64,000 nt of DNA, from contig CAUBPS010000004.1 of the NCBI GenBank assembly GCA_958437935.1, forward strand, positions 1 to 64,000, given 5' to 3'. Below are positions 7,743 to 17,600 of this stretch, piece after piece. Made by a program: the position numbers and the translations under genes. The notes beneath the pieces are model-generated. The model saw only the letters and a program-made list of their open reading frames with translations. It ran no database searches and was not told the DNA's origin. This DNA comes from an uncultured Collinsella sp. (lineage in GTDB: Bacteria; Actinomycetota; Coriobacteriia; Coriobacteriales; Coriobacteriaceae). Numbering within the stretch: position 1 is the first letter of the stretch; the number at the start of each line of letters is the position of its first letter.

Positions 7743-9896
7743 TTACTGAACTTTGCTGGCGAACTCGAGGTATTGCATGCGCTGCAGCTTGTCGATCGTC
7801 GAGGCGTATGGGCTGTCTTCAGATTCCAAGTCGTAGCGCAGCCCGTCGGCACCAAGGTAGCCGGCGACATTGATGGTGGGCACATCTGACCTTGTTGCAA
7901 GCAGAGCCTTTTGATAGTCGGTGAGCGGGGCGCCGATCTTATTAAGGGTAATGGCTGCAATCTCGTTTGCCCCGACGGTGTCGTAGACGTTGAGCTCGGT
8001 ATTGCCGGCGATTTCATAGTTAGCCCAGACAAAATATGTCGACTGATAGATACGGAAAGCGTGGCTTGCCGTATCTTCCTGAGGGTACAGCTCGTCGTTG
8101 AGAGTCGTTGCGGCGCTCGGCTGATGGTCGCCAAAAAAGACAAGGACAACCGGTCTGCCGATATTGCGGAGCTCGTTGATAAAGTACTCGAGGTCCCGGT
8201 CGGATGCGTCGATGCAGGTAAGATAGGTGTTGAGCGCGCTATTGGCACCCTCGCTGGCTCCCTCGACCCAATAGTTTGTCAGCTCCTCGGCGGGAACGGT
8301 GCCATAGTCGTAGCCGCCGTGATTTTGCATCGTGACGTCAAAGATGAACTGCGGGGCTTCGTCGGTTCTAAGCAGGTCGAGTATCTTGTCGTAGGTGGCG
8401 TAGTCGCATACGCCGGCATGGTAACAGGGCGCACCTTCGAAATCGCCGATTGAAAGAAAGTCTCCAAAGCCCAGCTGCTGATAGATTTTATCTCGATGGT
8501 AGTTGACGGGGTTTTGCGGGTGCATAGCGGTAGCGGTATACCCAAGCTCCTTAAGGTCCTTTGCCAGGCTGTTGACGCCATTCATCTGATATAGCTGATA
8601 GGGGATTTTGCCTAATCCGACAAAGGCCGTTGTCGCTCCGGTCAAAAATTCGAATTCGGAGTTCGCCGTTCCGCCACCGGCGACCGAAGCGAGCATGGTG
8701 CCGCGAACAAGTGTGTCGGGAAGCGAGTTGTAGAATGCGGGGCCGGTGTACCCGGCCGCCTGGAGCTGCTCAAAGCACGAAAGGTCGCTAAAACTCTCGT
8801 TCATGACGGCAACAATCGTCGGCTTGATTTCATTGAACTGGGCAACGGCCGCCGCGCGCTGCTCGCTCGAGCCATACGTGCTGTCGTAGGTGGCGGCGAG
8901 CTCCTGCTCGATGCTCTGCGCCTCATCGGGCGTATAGCCTTCGGGCTTCTCAATGGGCAACTCGTTGACCATTTCGGTGAACGAAGTGATAAAACCCTGA
9001 GACGCATACGTGGTGATGGGCTGCCAACGGTCAAATCCAAAATTCAGCGCCTGCTCCAAGTCGATGCTGGAAAAGCCCGAGAGCCCCACAACGGTCACTA
9101 GCAGAAAAGCGCAGAGGTTAGCGGCGATTGCGGGGAAGACATGGGTGGGCGTACGGAGCTTGTGCGGTCGGATAAGCGAAAGAAGCCCCAGGGAAATCTC
9201 CAGCAGGGCTAGAGAGGTTACGATTCCGGCGGTAAAGGTAAACTCGTATCCCTCGCTCACTTCCATTGCTGTGCCAAGGGCCAAGATATCGCTTGGCAGG
9301 ATGGCCTCGCCTTTAAACGTTATGACGAAGTGCTCGGCAATGCCAAGGATGCAACAGACGACGGGCACGAGGGCCATGACGCCTCCATGACGCTGTCCCA
9401 GCAAATAAAGGGAGAGCAGAACCGTCGCGAGCAGCCCGACGGAAAACCCGAATGAGTTGGCGGGAATGCGATAGAACGTTTCGTTACAGGCAATTTCGAG
9501 TGAAACGAACGAGAGCGCTGAAACAGCGGCGATGACAAGGATGTCACGGCAAATACAGGCAACCGTTCCCGTCGCAAGATCGGTTTGGTCGATAAGTCCC
9601 GAAACCAAGGGCTCGACAAGAAGTATGACGGCGGTAGCACCGAGCGCCGAATAAGAAAGGACCCATAGGGAATTGTCCTCATTTACGAGCAATTGATTCG
9701 TAATCCATGCAGCTACCATGCCGAGCGGGATGAGGAGCGTCGCGCACCAAAAGACGCGGGCAATGGGCGGCTTTTCATTGTGTTTGATTGAAAAATATAC
9801 GCGCACCACGACGATGGCCACGATAAGGACGGCGATGAATATGGGCAGATTGGCCATGTCGCTCGAAGTGATTTCAAGGGGGATATCTTCGGTCAT
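7743..9896 (-). CDS. LTA synthase-family membrane sulfatase/phosphotransferase
   Basis: Polytopic membrane enzyme of 717 residues with an extracytoplasmic alkaline-phosphatase-superfamily domain. About eight to nine hydrophobic segments fill the first 300 residues. The catalytic domain starts with the family signature TIVAVMNESFSDL near residue 355. The likely nucleophile is the Thr of GGGTANSEFE (about residue 409). HGGYDYG and FFGDHQPS supply metal ligands. Relatives polymerise glycerol-phosphate or add it to glycans and lipids, so a cell-envelope polymer role is likely, but the exact product cannot be read from sequence. The start at 9896 has AGAGGAA upstream. It is divergent from uvrA. 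Confidence 0.85.
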   Translation of the reverse strand: MTEDIPLEITSSDMANLPIFIAVLIVAIVVVRVYFSIKHNEKPPIARVFWCATLLIPLGMVAAWITNQLLVNEDNSLWVLSYSALGATAVILLVEPLVSGLIDQTDLATGTVACICRDILVIAAVSALSFVSLEIACNETFYRIPANSFGFSVGLLATVLLSLYLLGQRHGGVMALVPVVCCILGIAEHFVITFKGEAILPSDILALGTAMEVSEGYEFTFTAGIVTSLALLEISLGLLSLIRPHKLRTPTHVFPAIAANLCAFLLVTVVGLSGFSSIDLEQALNFGFDRWQPITTYASQGFITSFTEMVNELPIEKPEGYTPDEAQSIEQELAATYDSTYGSSEQRAAAVAQFNEIKPTIVAVMNESFSDLSCFEQLQAAGYTGPAFYNSLPDTLVRGTMLASVAGGGTANSEFEFLTGATTAFVGLGKIPYQLYQMNGVNSLAKDLKELGYTATAMHPQNPVNYHRDKIYQQLGFGDFLSIGDFEGAPCYHAGVCDYATYDKILDLLRTDEAPQFIFDVTMQNHGGYDYGTVPAEELTNYWVEGASEGANSALNTYLTCIDASDRDLEYFINELRNIGRPVVLVFFGDHQPSAATTLNDELYPQEDTASHAFRIYQSTYFVWANYEIAGNTELNVYDTVGANEIAAITLNKIGAPLTDYQKALLATRSDVPTINVAGYLGADGLRYDLESEDSPYASTIDKLQRMQYLEFASKVQ

Positions 9897-10014
9897 GGAC
9901 GTTCCTCTGTTACGGCAAATTAAGTTCAGTATTAGATTACTGTAACCTTTCCACGGCATTTCGAGAAACAAAGCGCCCGATACGCAAAGCTAAAGGTCTG
10001 CGAATCTTGTATTA

Positions 10015-10028
10015 CGAACATCTGTGCG
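10015..10028 (+). promoter_or_regulatory. Candidate LexA (SOS) box before uvrA
   Basis: CGAACATCTGTGCG matches the Gram-positive/actinobacterial LexA consensus CGAAC-N4-GTTCG with one mismatch. It lies 62 bp before the uvrA start and just upstream of a TAAACT -10-like box (10041-10046), so a repressor bound here would cover the -35 region. Confidence 0.6.
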
Positions 10029-10089
10029 CGTCGAGTGCGCTAAACTCATCGGCAGTATGATTCGATGCAATAGGAGGCAAGGAGCTTCC

Positions 10090-12969
10090 ATGTCTGATTC
10101 TTCTATCGTTATTCGCGGCGCTCGTGAGCACAACCTCCGTGATATCGATGTTTCCATTCCGCGTGACCAACTCGTGGTCATTACCGGTCTTTCTGGCTCG
10201 GGCAAGAGTTCGCTGGCATTTGACACTATCTATGCCGAGGGCCAGCGTCGATACGTCGAGAGTCTTTCGAGCTATGCGCGCCAGTTCTTGGGCCAGATGG
10301 ACAAACCCGACTTGGATTCAATCGACGGCCTTTCGCCGGCGGTGTCGATCGACCAAAAGACGACGTCTAAAAACCCTCGCTCGACGGTTGGCACTGTAAC
10401 CGAGATTTATGACTATCTGCGCCTGCTGTTCGCCCGTGTGGGCACCCCGCACTGTCCCGAATGCGGCCGCGTCATTGAGCGCCAGACGACCGACCAGGTT
10501 GCCGACAAGGTCTTGGCGGCGGGGGAGGGCCGCCGCGCGTTTGTGCTGGCACCGGTGGTGCGCGGGCGAAAAGGCGAGTACACCAAGCTGTTTGAGGACC
10601 TTCGCGCCGAGGGCTTTAGCCGCGTGCGTGTCGACGGCGAGGTTCGCCCGCTTGATGACCCTATCGATTTGGATAAGAAATTCAAGCACGATATCGAGGT
10701 CGTGGTCGACCGCATCGTGATTCGCGAGAACTCGCTGGGCCGTATTGCCGAGTCCGTTGAACAGGCGACTGCGCTGGCGCACGGCAATGTGAACGTATAC
10801 TTGCTGCCCGACCGCGACGCTCCCGAGGGGACCGAAGGCGAGTTGCTGGAGTATTCGCTGGCGTTAGCGTGCCCGGAGCATGGACACTCCATCGATGACC
10901 TGCAGCCGCGTGATTTTTCGTTTAACGCTCCCTATGGCGCATGTCCTGAGTGCGACGGCCTGGGCTTTAAGAAAACCGTTGATGCCGAGGCGCTGATCGA
11001 GGACCCCTCGAAGTCCATTGCCGACGGAGTCTTTGGTAGCCTGTTTGGCAATTCGAACTACTATCCGCAGATTTTTGCTGCGGTCTGCAAACACTTTAAG
11101 GTGAGCGCTGATACGCCGTGGGAGGACTTGCCCCCTCGCGTGCGTCGTGCATTCTTGGATGGCCTGGGCGATACGAAGATCTCGGTCGACTACCAAAAGC
11201 TCGACGGACGTCGCAGCCAGTGGGATACCAAGTTTTCGGGCGTTCGCAACATCCTGTACGAACGCTATACCGAGACGACGAACGAGAACACCAAGGCGCG
11301 CCTGGAGAAGTACATTCGCGAGGAGCCGTGCTCGACCTGCCACGGCGCTCGTTTGCGCTCCGAGATGCTCGCCGTCACCGTGGGCGGTAAGTCCATTTAC
11401 GAGGTTTGTTGCCTGTCGTGCCGTGAATCGCTCGAGTTTTTTGAGGGCTTGGAACTCACCGAGCGCCAACAGTTTATCGGCGGCCGTATCGTCAAGGAAA
11501 TTCTGGAACGTCTGCGTTTTCTGGTCGATGTTGGACTCGACTATCTGACACTCGATCGCGCCTCGGCGACGCTTTCCGGTGGCGAGGCACAGCGTATTCG
11601 ACTGGCAACGCAGATCGGCGCGGGTCTCATGGGCGTGCTCTATATTCTGGACGAGCCCTCGATCGGTCTTCATCAGCGTGACAACGAGCGCCTGATCAAG
11701 ACGCTCGAGCGCCTGCGCGATATCGGCAATACCGTTATCGTCGTCGAACACGACGAGGATACAATCCGTGCCGCCGACTACGTGATCGACATGGGGCCCG
11801 GCGCCGGTGTCAACGGCGGGCACGTAGTCGCGGCGGGAACGCCTGCTGATATCATGGCGTGTCCTGAGTCGATGACGGGCGCTTATCTGACCGGCAAACG
11901 AATGATTCGGGTGCCTGATGAACGGCGCAAGCCCGGTCGCGGCTGCCTTAAAATTACGGGCGCTCGAGCCAACAACCTCAAAAACGTTACTGCCAAGATC
12001 GAGTTTGGTACGCTTACGGTTGTTACCGGCGTGTCGGGATCAGGCAAGAGCTCCCTGGTTACCGACACCATTGCGCCTGCCCTTACGAATGCTATTCACC
12101 GTTCGACGCGCCCCGTGGGTCCGTATAAGAAAATCGAGGGCATCGAGTGTATCGATAAGGTTATCGATATCGACCAGTCGCCGATTGGCCGCACGCCGCG
12201 TTCCAACCCTGCTACCTATATCGGCCTGTGGGATGATCTTCGCGCGCTGTTTGCGAGTACGCCGGAGTCGAAGGCGCGCGGCTACTCGCCGGGTCGTTTC
12301 TCCTTTAATGTGAGTGGCGGGCGCTGCGAGGCGTGCAAGGGCGACGGGCAGATCAAGATCGAGATGCACTTCCTTCCCGATATCTATGTTCCCTGCGAAG
12401 TTTGCGGCGGTAAACGCTACAACCGCGAGACACTCGAGGTCACCTACCGTGGCAAGACCATCTCGGACGTGCTCGACATGAGCGTCACCGAGGCGCTGGC
12501 CTTCTTTGGGAATATCCCGCAGATTAAGCGCAAGCTCCAGACGCTGTACGATGTAGGCTTAGGCTACGTGAGCCTGGGCCAGCCCGCCACGACGCTCTCG
12601 GGCGGCGAGGCGCAGCGTGTGAAGCTCGCCAAAGAGCTTCATCGACGCCAGACGGGCAAGACGTTCTATATTTTGGACGAGCCGACGACCGGGCTTCATT
12701 TTGAGGACGTCCGCCAGCTGCTCGATGTGCTGCAGCGCTTGGTCGATGCGGGCAACACGGTGCTGGTGATTGAGCACAACCTTGATGTCATCAAGGTTGC
12801 CGACCGCCTGATCGATATGGGTCCCGAGGGCGGTAACGGCGGCGGAACCGTCGTGGTTTCGGGTACACCGGAGCAGGTTGCGGACTGTCCGCAGAGTTAT
12901 ACGGGCAAGTTTTTGGCGCCGTTGCTCAGGCGTGACCGGGAGCGCCAGGCTCAACTTGATGCTCAATAA
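10090..12969 (+). CDS. uvrA: UvrABC excinuclease subunit A
   Basis: Dimeric DNA-damage sensor ATPase of nucleotide excision repair. The protein has 959 residues, typical for the family. Two ABC ATPase modules are visible. The first has Walker A TGLSGSGKSS and signature LSGGEAQRIRLATQIG; the second has TGVSGSGKSS and LSGGEAQRVKLAKEL. Zinc-finger cysteines occur in CPECGRV, CPEC, CSTCHGARL and GGRCEACKGDGQ. The reading frame extends 22 codons upstream, but the ATG at 10090 follows AGGAGGCAAGGAG and begins the standard MSDSSIVIRGAREHNL N terminus. A candidate LexA box lies upstream, consistent with damage induction. Confidence 0.97.
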   Translation: MSDSSIVIRGAREHNLRDIDVSIPRDQLVVITGLSGSGKSSLAFDTIYAEGQRRYVESLSSYARQFLGQMDKPDLDSIDGLSPAVSIDQKTTSKNPRSTVGTVTEIYDYLRLLFARVGTPHCPECGRVIERQTTDQVADKVLAAGEGRRAFVLAPVVRGRKGEYTKLFEDLRAEGFSRVRVDGEVRPLDDPIDLDKKFKHDIEVVVDRIVIRENSLGRIAESVEQATALAHGNVNVYLLPDRDAPEGTEGELLEYSLALACPEHGHSIDDLQPRDFSFNAPYGACPECDGLGFKKTVDAEALIEDPSKSIADGVFGSLFGNSNYYPQIFAAVCKHFKVSADTPWEDLPPRVRRAFLDGLGDTKISVDYQKLDGRRSQWDTKFSGVRNILYERYTETTNENTKARLEKYIREEPCSTCHGARLRSEMLAVTVGGKSIYEVCCLSCRESLEFFEGLELTERQQFIGGRIVKEILERLRFLVDVGLDYLTLDRASATLSGGEAQRIRLATQIGAGLMGVLYILDEPSIGLHQRDNERLIKTLERLRDIGNTVIVVEHDEDTIRAADYVIDMGPGAGVNGGHVVAAGTPADIMACPESMTGAYLTGKRMIRVPDERRKPGRGCLKITGARANNLKNVTAKIEFGTLTVVTGVSGSGKSSLVTDTIAPALTNAIHRSTRPVGPYKKIEGIECIDKVIDIDQSPIGRTPRSNPATYIGLWDDLRALFASTPESKARGYSPGRFSFNVSGGRCEACKGDGQIKIEMHFLPDIYVPCEVCGGKRYNRETLEVTYRGKTISDVLDMSVTEALAFFGNIPQIKRKLQTLYDVGLGYVSLGQPATTLSGGEAQRVKLAKELHRRQTGKTFYILDEPTTGLHFEDVRQLLDVLQRLVDAGNTVLVIEHNLDVIKVADRLIDMGPEGGNGGGTVVVSGTPEQVADCPQSYTGKFLAPLLRRDRERQAQLDAQ

Positions 12970-12989
12970 ATAGGCGATTCAGTTTATGG

Positions 12990-13020
12990 GCGCCATCGAC
13001 TCCTCGTGATTCGATGGCGC
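12990..13020 (+). terminator. Stem-loop after uvrA
   Basis: A 10-bp stem (12990-12999 with 13011-13020) is followed by TTGCTG rather than a clear T run. It is a weak terminator or mRNA 3' stabiliser. Confidence 0.5.
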
Positions 13021-13101
13021 TTGCTGTGTCGAAGTGACGTATGCTGCCGAATTGGACATATACTTAATCTTTGCGTCCGAATGCGAGGGAAAGGATATGT
13101 C

Positions 13102-13602
13102 ATGGCAAAGGCTGTAAAGACGCCAAAAACCAATGCGATGCGCGAGCTGGAAAGTGCCGGCATTTCCTATGTTCTACATACGTACGAAGACGATGGTGAT
13201 GAGTCGGTGGGCCTGGGGGTCGCGATTTCGGAGCAGCTTGGCGAGGAGCCCGGTCAAGGATTTAAGACTTTGGTCTGCGTGACACCGTCCAACGACTATG
13301 TCGTGTGCTGCATCCCTGTTGCCGACGAGCTCGATCTAAAGTCCGCCGCGCGTGCCGCGGGGGAGAAGTCCTTGGCCATGATGCATGTGAAGGATTTGCT
13401 TGCGGCGACTGGCTACGTTCGCGGCGGCTGCAGCCCGGTCGGTATGAAAAAACGCTACCGGACGCTCATTGATGAGACATGTGTCCTTTGGGATACCATT
13501 TTTATTTCGGGAGGCAAGCGCGGTTATCAGCTCGAGCTTGCACCCGATGATTTAATTGCATTTTGCGGGGCGACGGTTGCCGCGATTACGAGAGAGGACT
13601 GA
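13102..13602 (+). CDS. YbaK/EbsC-type aminoacyl-tRNA deacylase (Cys-tRNA(Pro) type)
   Basis: Predicted trans-editing enzyme that hydrolyses mischarged Cys-tRNA(Pro), protecting translation fidelity. The protein has 166 residues, normal for free-standing YbaK domains. The N terminus (KTPKTNAMRELESAGISY) and the GGCSPVGMKKRY segment containing the conserved catalytic-site lysine region are typical. The ATG at 13102 has GAAAGGA nearby; an upstream extension of the frame is not needed. It precedes murJ by 3 nt. The exact tRNA specificity is inferred from the family. Confidence 0.85.
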   Translation: MAKAVKTPKTNAMRELESAGISYVLHTYEDDGDESVGLGVAISEQLGEEPGQGFKTLVCVTPSNDYVVCCIPVADELDLKSAARAAGEKSLAMMHVKDLLAATGYVRGGCSPVGMKKRYRTLIDETCVLWDTIFISGGKRGYQLELAPDDLIAFCGATVAAITRED

Positions 13603-13605
13603 GCG

Positions 13606-15288
13606 ATGCCGCAGGAAGAATTGAAGCGCGGAGCTCATTTTGCAAGAGAATCTGCGCCTCAGACACCCTCGTCCGAAGCTCCTTCGTCGCGAGATGACAC
13701 TGACGACATGGGCTCGTCGGACTACTCCACGGTTGGTCGTTCCGCCGGGCTTATGACCATCCTGACCATCGTGTCTCGCGTCACCGGTTTTATCCGCACG
13801 TGGGCAATGGCGGCCGCTATCGGCATGTCGCTACTCTCGTCCTCCTATCAGGTCGCCAACAACCTGCCCAATATGCTCTACGAACTCGTGATGGGCGGCA
13901 TGCTCGTGACGGCGTTTTTGCCCGTGTACATGGGCGTGAGGCGTGAGCAGGGTCGCGAGGCCTCGAACGAGTACGTGGGCAACCTGCTCGGCATTCTGCT
14001 TTTGGTGCTGGGTGGCATTTCGTTGCTGGGGACCGTGTTCGCTCCGGGCTTTATTTGGACGCAATCGTTCCTTTCGGGTGACGGCGGCAGCATGGATACC
14101 GCTGCGTTCATGTTCCGTTTCTTCGCCATCCAGATTCTGTTTTATGGTTTGGGCTCGGTGTTCTCGGGCGTTCTCAACGCACACCGCGACTACTTCTGGT
14201 CGACGTTTGCCCCGGTCCTCAACAATGTGATCGTCATTGCGAGCTTTATGGGCTTTGCGCCCGTGTCCGCACAGTTTGGCGAACGTGCCGGCATCATCTT
14301 GATTGCGGCCGGTACGACCCTCGGTGTCTTTGTTCAGATGGCTTGTCAGATCCCCGCGCTTGGCAAGCACGGCGTGCATCCCCATATCCATATCGACTTT
14401 AAGGACCCCGCACTGCGCCAGACGATTGCGCTCGGTATCCCGACGCTGCTCGCCACGGTGTGCATGTTTGTCTCGACTTCTATCACCAACGCTGCTGCGC
14501 TGGTGGTCCAGCCCGAGACTGGTCCTTCCGTCATCGCCTATGCGCGCCTGTGGTACACGCTGCCCTACGCGCTGATTGCCGCCTCGCTTTCGACGGCGCT
14601 CTATACCGAGCTCTCTCACGACGCACAGGAGAAGGATTACGACAGCGTTCGCACGGGCATTTCGCGTGGCGTCGCCCAGATGCTGTTCTTCCTGGTTCCG
14701 TTCGCGCTGTACCTGATTGTCTTCGCGCGTCCGCTCAACATGATCTACTGCGCTGGCAAGTTCGATGAGTCCGGCGTGGCGCTGGTGTCCGAGTTCCTTG
14801 TCTACCTGGCGTTCTCGCTGCCGCTCTACGGCGTGGTCGTGCTGATGCAGAAGAGCTTCTCTGCCTTGCTCGACATGAAGCCCTATAGCCGCTATTGCCT
14901 GTATTCCGCCATCGGCCAGGCCGGCTCGGTTCTGCTGTTTGGCGTTGTACTGGGCTTCGGTATGCCGGCAATCGCGCTTTCGTATGTCGTCGACTACGTG
15001 ATCTTGGTCGGTTGCTCGCTGTGGTGGCTGCGTCGTCGTCTGCGTGGTCTTCAGGTTAAATCTATCCTGCATGGCGGTTTCTTTGGCCTTTTGCTCGGTG
15101 GCCTGGGTGCTGCCGCAGGCGCCGGCGTCATGTGGGCGCTTGAGCACTTTGTCGGGGCACTTGGCGGCTCGATTCTGATTACTCTTGGCTACGTTTGCGT
15201 TGCGGGTGTCGTCTCGCTTGCTGTTACCTTTGGCCTTGCCGTCGTCCTTAAGATGCCCGAGGTCTCGGCGCTGATTCGTCGCAAGTAG
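13606..15288 (+). CDS. murJ: MurJ-type lipid II flippase
   Basis: Integral membrane MOP-superfamily protein expected to flip lipid II across the cytoplasmic membrane for peptidoglycan synthesis. The protein has 560 residues. A polar N-terminal tail of about 45 residues precedes roughly 14 hydrophobic segments. MurJ-like features include the RVTGFIRTWAMAAAIG segment in the first helix and NNLPNMLYELVMGGML in the second. It lacks the large C-terminal kinase-like extension of mycobacterial MviN. It starts 3 nt after the deacylase gene, and its TAG abuts the GTG of uvrC, so the three genes probably share one message. Confidence 0.9.
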   Translation: MPQEELKRGAHFARESAPQTPSSEAPSSRDDTDDMGSSDYSTVGRSAGLMTILTIVSRVTGFIRTWAMAAAIGMSLLSSSYQVANNLPNMLYELVMGGMLVTAFLPVYMGVRREQGREASNEYVGNLLGILLLVLGGISLLGTVFAPGFIWTQSFLSGDGGSMDTAAFMFRFFAIQILFYGLGSVFSGVLNAHRDYFWSTFAPVLNNVIVIASFMGFAPVSAQFGERAGIILIAAGTTLGVFVQMACQIPALGKHGVHPHIHIDFKDPALRQTIALGIPTLLATVCMFVSTSITNAAALVVQPETGPSVIAYARLWYTLPYALIAASLSTALYTELSHDAQEKDYDSVRTGISRGVAQMLFFLVPFALYLIVFARPLNMIYCAGKFDESGVALVSEFLVYLAFSLPLYGVVVLMQKSFSALLDMKPYSRYCLYSAIGQAGSVLLFGVVLGFGMPAIALSYVVDYVILVGCSLWWLRRRLRGLQVKSILHGGFFGLLLGGLGAAAGAGVMWALEHFVGALGGSILITLGYVCVAGVVSLAVTFGLAVVLKMPEVSALIRRK

Positions 15289-17235
15289 GTGCGCGTGGCC
15301 GGTCACGACAACATTCCAACGCTTGCCGAGCAGGTTTCGCGCGTTCCCACGCAGCCCGGCTGCTACCTTTGGAAAGACGCCAAGGGCGATGTCATCTACG
15401 TGGGCAAGGCGAAAAACCTGCGCGCCCGTATGCGTCAGTACGTGACGCTGCAGGACGAGCGCCAGAAGATCCCGCTGATGATGCAGCTGGTGGCGAGCTT
15501 TGACTATATCGTGGTGGAGACCGAGCACGAGGCGTTGGTGCTCGAGCGCAATTTGATTGGTCAGTACCATCCGTACTTTAACGTCGACCTCAAGGATGAC
15601 AAGAGCTACCCCTTTATCGCCATTACAAAGGGCGACCTGTATCCCGCTATCAAATACACGCGTGAGCGTCATAAGCCGGGAACGCGCTATTTTGGACCTT
15701 ATACCGATAGCCGCGCGGCACGTGAGACGATAGATACGCTGCGCAAGGTTATCCCCATCTGCTCCGCATCCTGTGCGGAGTGGCGTCGTTGTCGCCGTAT
15801 CGTCGAGTCCCACAAGGGCGAGGAAGACATCGTCAATATGATTTGCGCGCAAAACGGGCGCCCCTGCTTTGACTACCATGTCGGGCGCGGCCCGGGTGCG
15901 TGTGTCGGCGTGATTTCCCCGGCAGACTATGCCAAGAACGTCAAGCGTGTCGAGCGCTTTTTGTCGGGCCATCGCAAGGATGTCGTCGATGAGCTGACCT
16001 CCGAGATGACGGATGCCGCTGAGGCGCTCGACTTTGAGCGCGCGGCACGCGTCAAACGTCGTTTGGAGGTCATCAGGGGTCTGGACGATCGTCAGCAAGT
16101 CGTTTTTCCCTCCAGTGTCGATATAGATGTCATCGGTTTCTATCGCGAGGAGACCATCTCCGCCGCTTGCGTCTTCGTCGTTCGCGAGGGCCGAACAGTT
16201 CGCACCTGCGAGTTCATTCTCGACAAGGGTCTTGATGTTGACGAGGAAGAGCTCCAGTCGGGCTTTCTTAAGCGCTATTACGACGAGACGGCTGATATTC
16301 CAGCTGAGGTCAACCTTTCCGTCGAGCTTGAGGATGCGGAAGCGCTGGGGGAGTGGCTTGCGGGCAAGCGTGAGCGTTCCTGCCATCTCCATAGGCCGCA
16401 GCGTGGCGAAAAGCACCGTCTGCTCGATATGGCATCCAAAAATGCGCGCCATGCCCTCATGCGCTACATGATGCGAACGGGGTACGCTGACGACCGCACC
16501 AATCAAGCGCTCCTGGAGCTCGAAAGTGCGTTGGCGCTGCCATCGCCGCCGTTGCGTATCGAGTGCTTCGATATCTCTACACTGCATGGCACCTTTACGG
16601 TCGCCTCGATGGTGGTGTTTACCAACGGGCGCGCCGACAAGAGTCAGTATCGTCGTTTTAAAATTCAGGCCGAATTGGACGAGGCAAACGACTTCGTGTC
16701 GATGTCCGAGGTTTTGGGACGACGTTATGCTCCCGAGCGCATGGCCGACGAGCGCTTTGGCTCGCGCCCCGATTTGCTCGTTGTCGATGGCGGTAAGCCG
16801 CAATTGACCGCTGCGATCAAGCAACTTGAGGCTCTTGGGCTCGATATACCAGTTTGTGGCTTGGCAAAGGCCGATGAGGAGGTTTTCGTGCCTTGGGACG
16901 AGACTCCCGTCGTGCTGCCGACCGGGTCCGCGTCGCTCTATCTAATTAAACAGGTGCGCGATGAATCGCACCGTTTTGCCATCACGTTCCATCGCGAATT
17001 GCGCGATAAAGCCATGACGGTTTCGGTACTCGATGACGTTCCAGGCGTGGGACCCACCAGAAAACGTGCCCTTATGCGCCATTTTGGCTCGATGAAGCGT
17101 TTGCGCGCGGCGAGCGAGCAAGAGATCGCGGAAGTTCGAGGCATTCCTGCCGATGTCGCCAAAGCGGTTCACGAGGCGCTCGTTGCATGGAATGCCGAGC
17201 GCGCCGAGGCGGCGGCAAAGCAATCCGAAAACTAA
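15289..17235 (+). CDS. uvrC: UvrABC excinuclease subunit C
   Basis: Dual-incision endonuclease of nucleotide excision repair. The protein has 648 residues. The N-terminal GIY-YIG nuclease (GCYLWKDAKGDVIYVGKAKN) makes the 3' incision. A UVR motif at about 235-270 contacts UvrB. The RNase H-like domain follows (IECFDIS, LLVVDGGKPQL). Tandem helix-hairpin-helix motifs close the protein (DDVPGVGPTRKRALMRHFGS and EVRGIPADVAKAVHEAL). The start is GTG at 15289, directly after the murJ stop; a second GTG at 15295 is possible. The ribosome site is poor, so coupling to murJ is likely. Confidence 0.96.
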   Translation: MRVAGHDNIPTLAEQVSRVPTQPGCYLWKDAKGDVIYVGKAKNLRARMRQYVTLQDERQKIPLMMQLVASFDYIVVETEHEALVLERNLIGQYHPYFNVDLKDDKSYPFIAITKGDLYPAIKYTRERHKPGTRYFGPYTDSRAARETIDTLRKVIPICSASCAEWRRCRRIVESHKGEEDIVNMICAQNGRPCFDYHVGRGPGACVGVISPADYAKNVKRVERFLSGHRKDVVDELTSEMTDAAEALDFERAARVKRRLEVIRGLDDRQQVVFPSSVDIDVIGFYREETISAACVFVVREGRTVRTCEFILDKGLDVDEEELQSGFLKRYYDETADIPAEVNLSVELEDAEALGEWLAGKRERSCHLHRPQRGEKHRLLDMASKNARHALMRYMMRTGYADDRTNQALLELESALALPSPPLRIECFDISTLHGTFTVASMVVFTNGRADKSQYRRFKIQAELDEANDFVSMSEVLGRRYAPERMADERFGSRPDLLVVDGGKPQLTAAIKQLEALGLDIPVCGLAKADEEVFVPWDETPVVLPTGSASLYLIKQVRDESHRFAITFHRELRDKAMTVSVLDDVPGVGPTRKRALMRHFGSMKRLRAASEQEIAEVRGIPADVAKAVHEALVAWNAERAEAAAKQSEN

Positions 17236-17600
17236 ACACGCCTCTAAACAACTGATATACATGATTGCGTGATTTTCAATCATTTATTTCACGGCGATTA
17301 CCAGCCGATTTCGGGTTTAATTGACGCTAAAACGTTTGACTAGCCATGGTGAACAACCCTGCTATCCTGCGGGTTGACGAAGACTGATATCTCACCTCGT
17401 CGATACATACTGTCTGGCGAATCGTTTGTCAATGAATTCGGTGAACGGTAGCAAATACCGTTCAAGCGTATGTATGTATCGGTCGCCGAGCGCGGCACCT
17501 CAGTTGGGTTCGTCGGTAGGTAAGGTATATATCGTCCGCAAGTTGCGCGGGGGCACGTCTAGGCGCTCCCGGGTAAGATTCTCTATTGATAGGAGAAGAC
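17236..17600 (+). promoter_or_regulatory. 365-bp leader/promoter region of the sialic acid cluster
   Basis: No gene is seen. The region holds a LacI-type-looking core (TAAAACGTTTGA, about 17328-17339) next to a TTGACT -35-like box. It also holds a perfect 8-bp inverted repeat with 5-nt loop (17443-17450 with 17456-17463, arms GAACGGTA/TACCGTTC). A wider 10-bp inverted repeat encloses it (CGATACATAC at 17401-17410 with its complement at 17472-17481). AT-rich repeats occur at 17270-17290. The arms could be operators or fold as a two-tier leader RNA. Confidence 0.55.

Noticed and set aside
13831..16824. 997-codon open frame on the minus strand opposite murJ and uvrC
   Set aside because: It lies antisense to two clear genes, has low-complexity His/Arg/Gln-rich composition and no family motif. 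It is a by-product of GC-rich codon bias.
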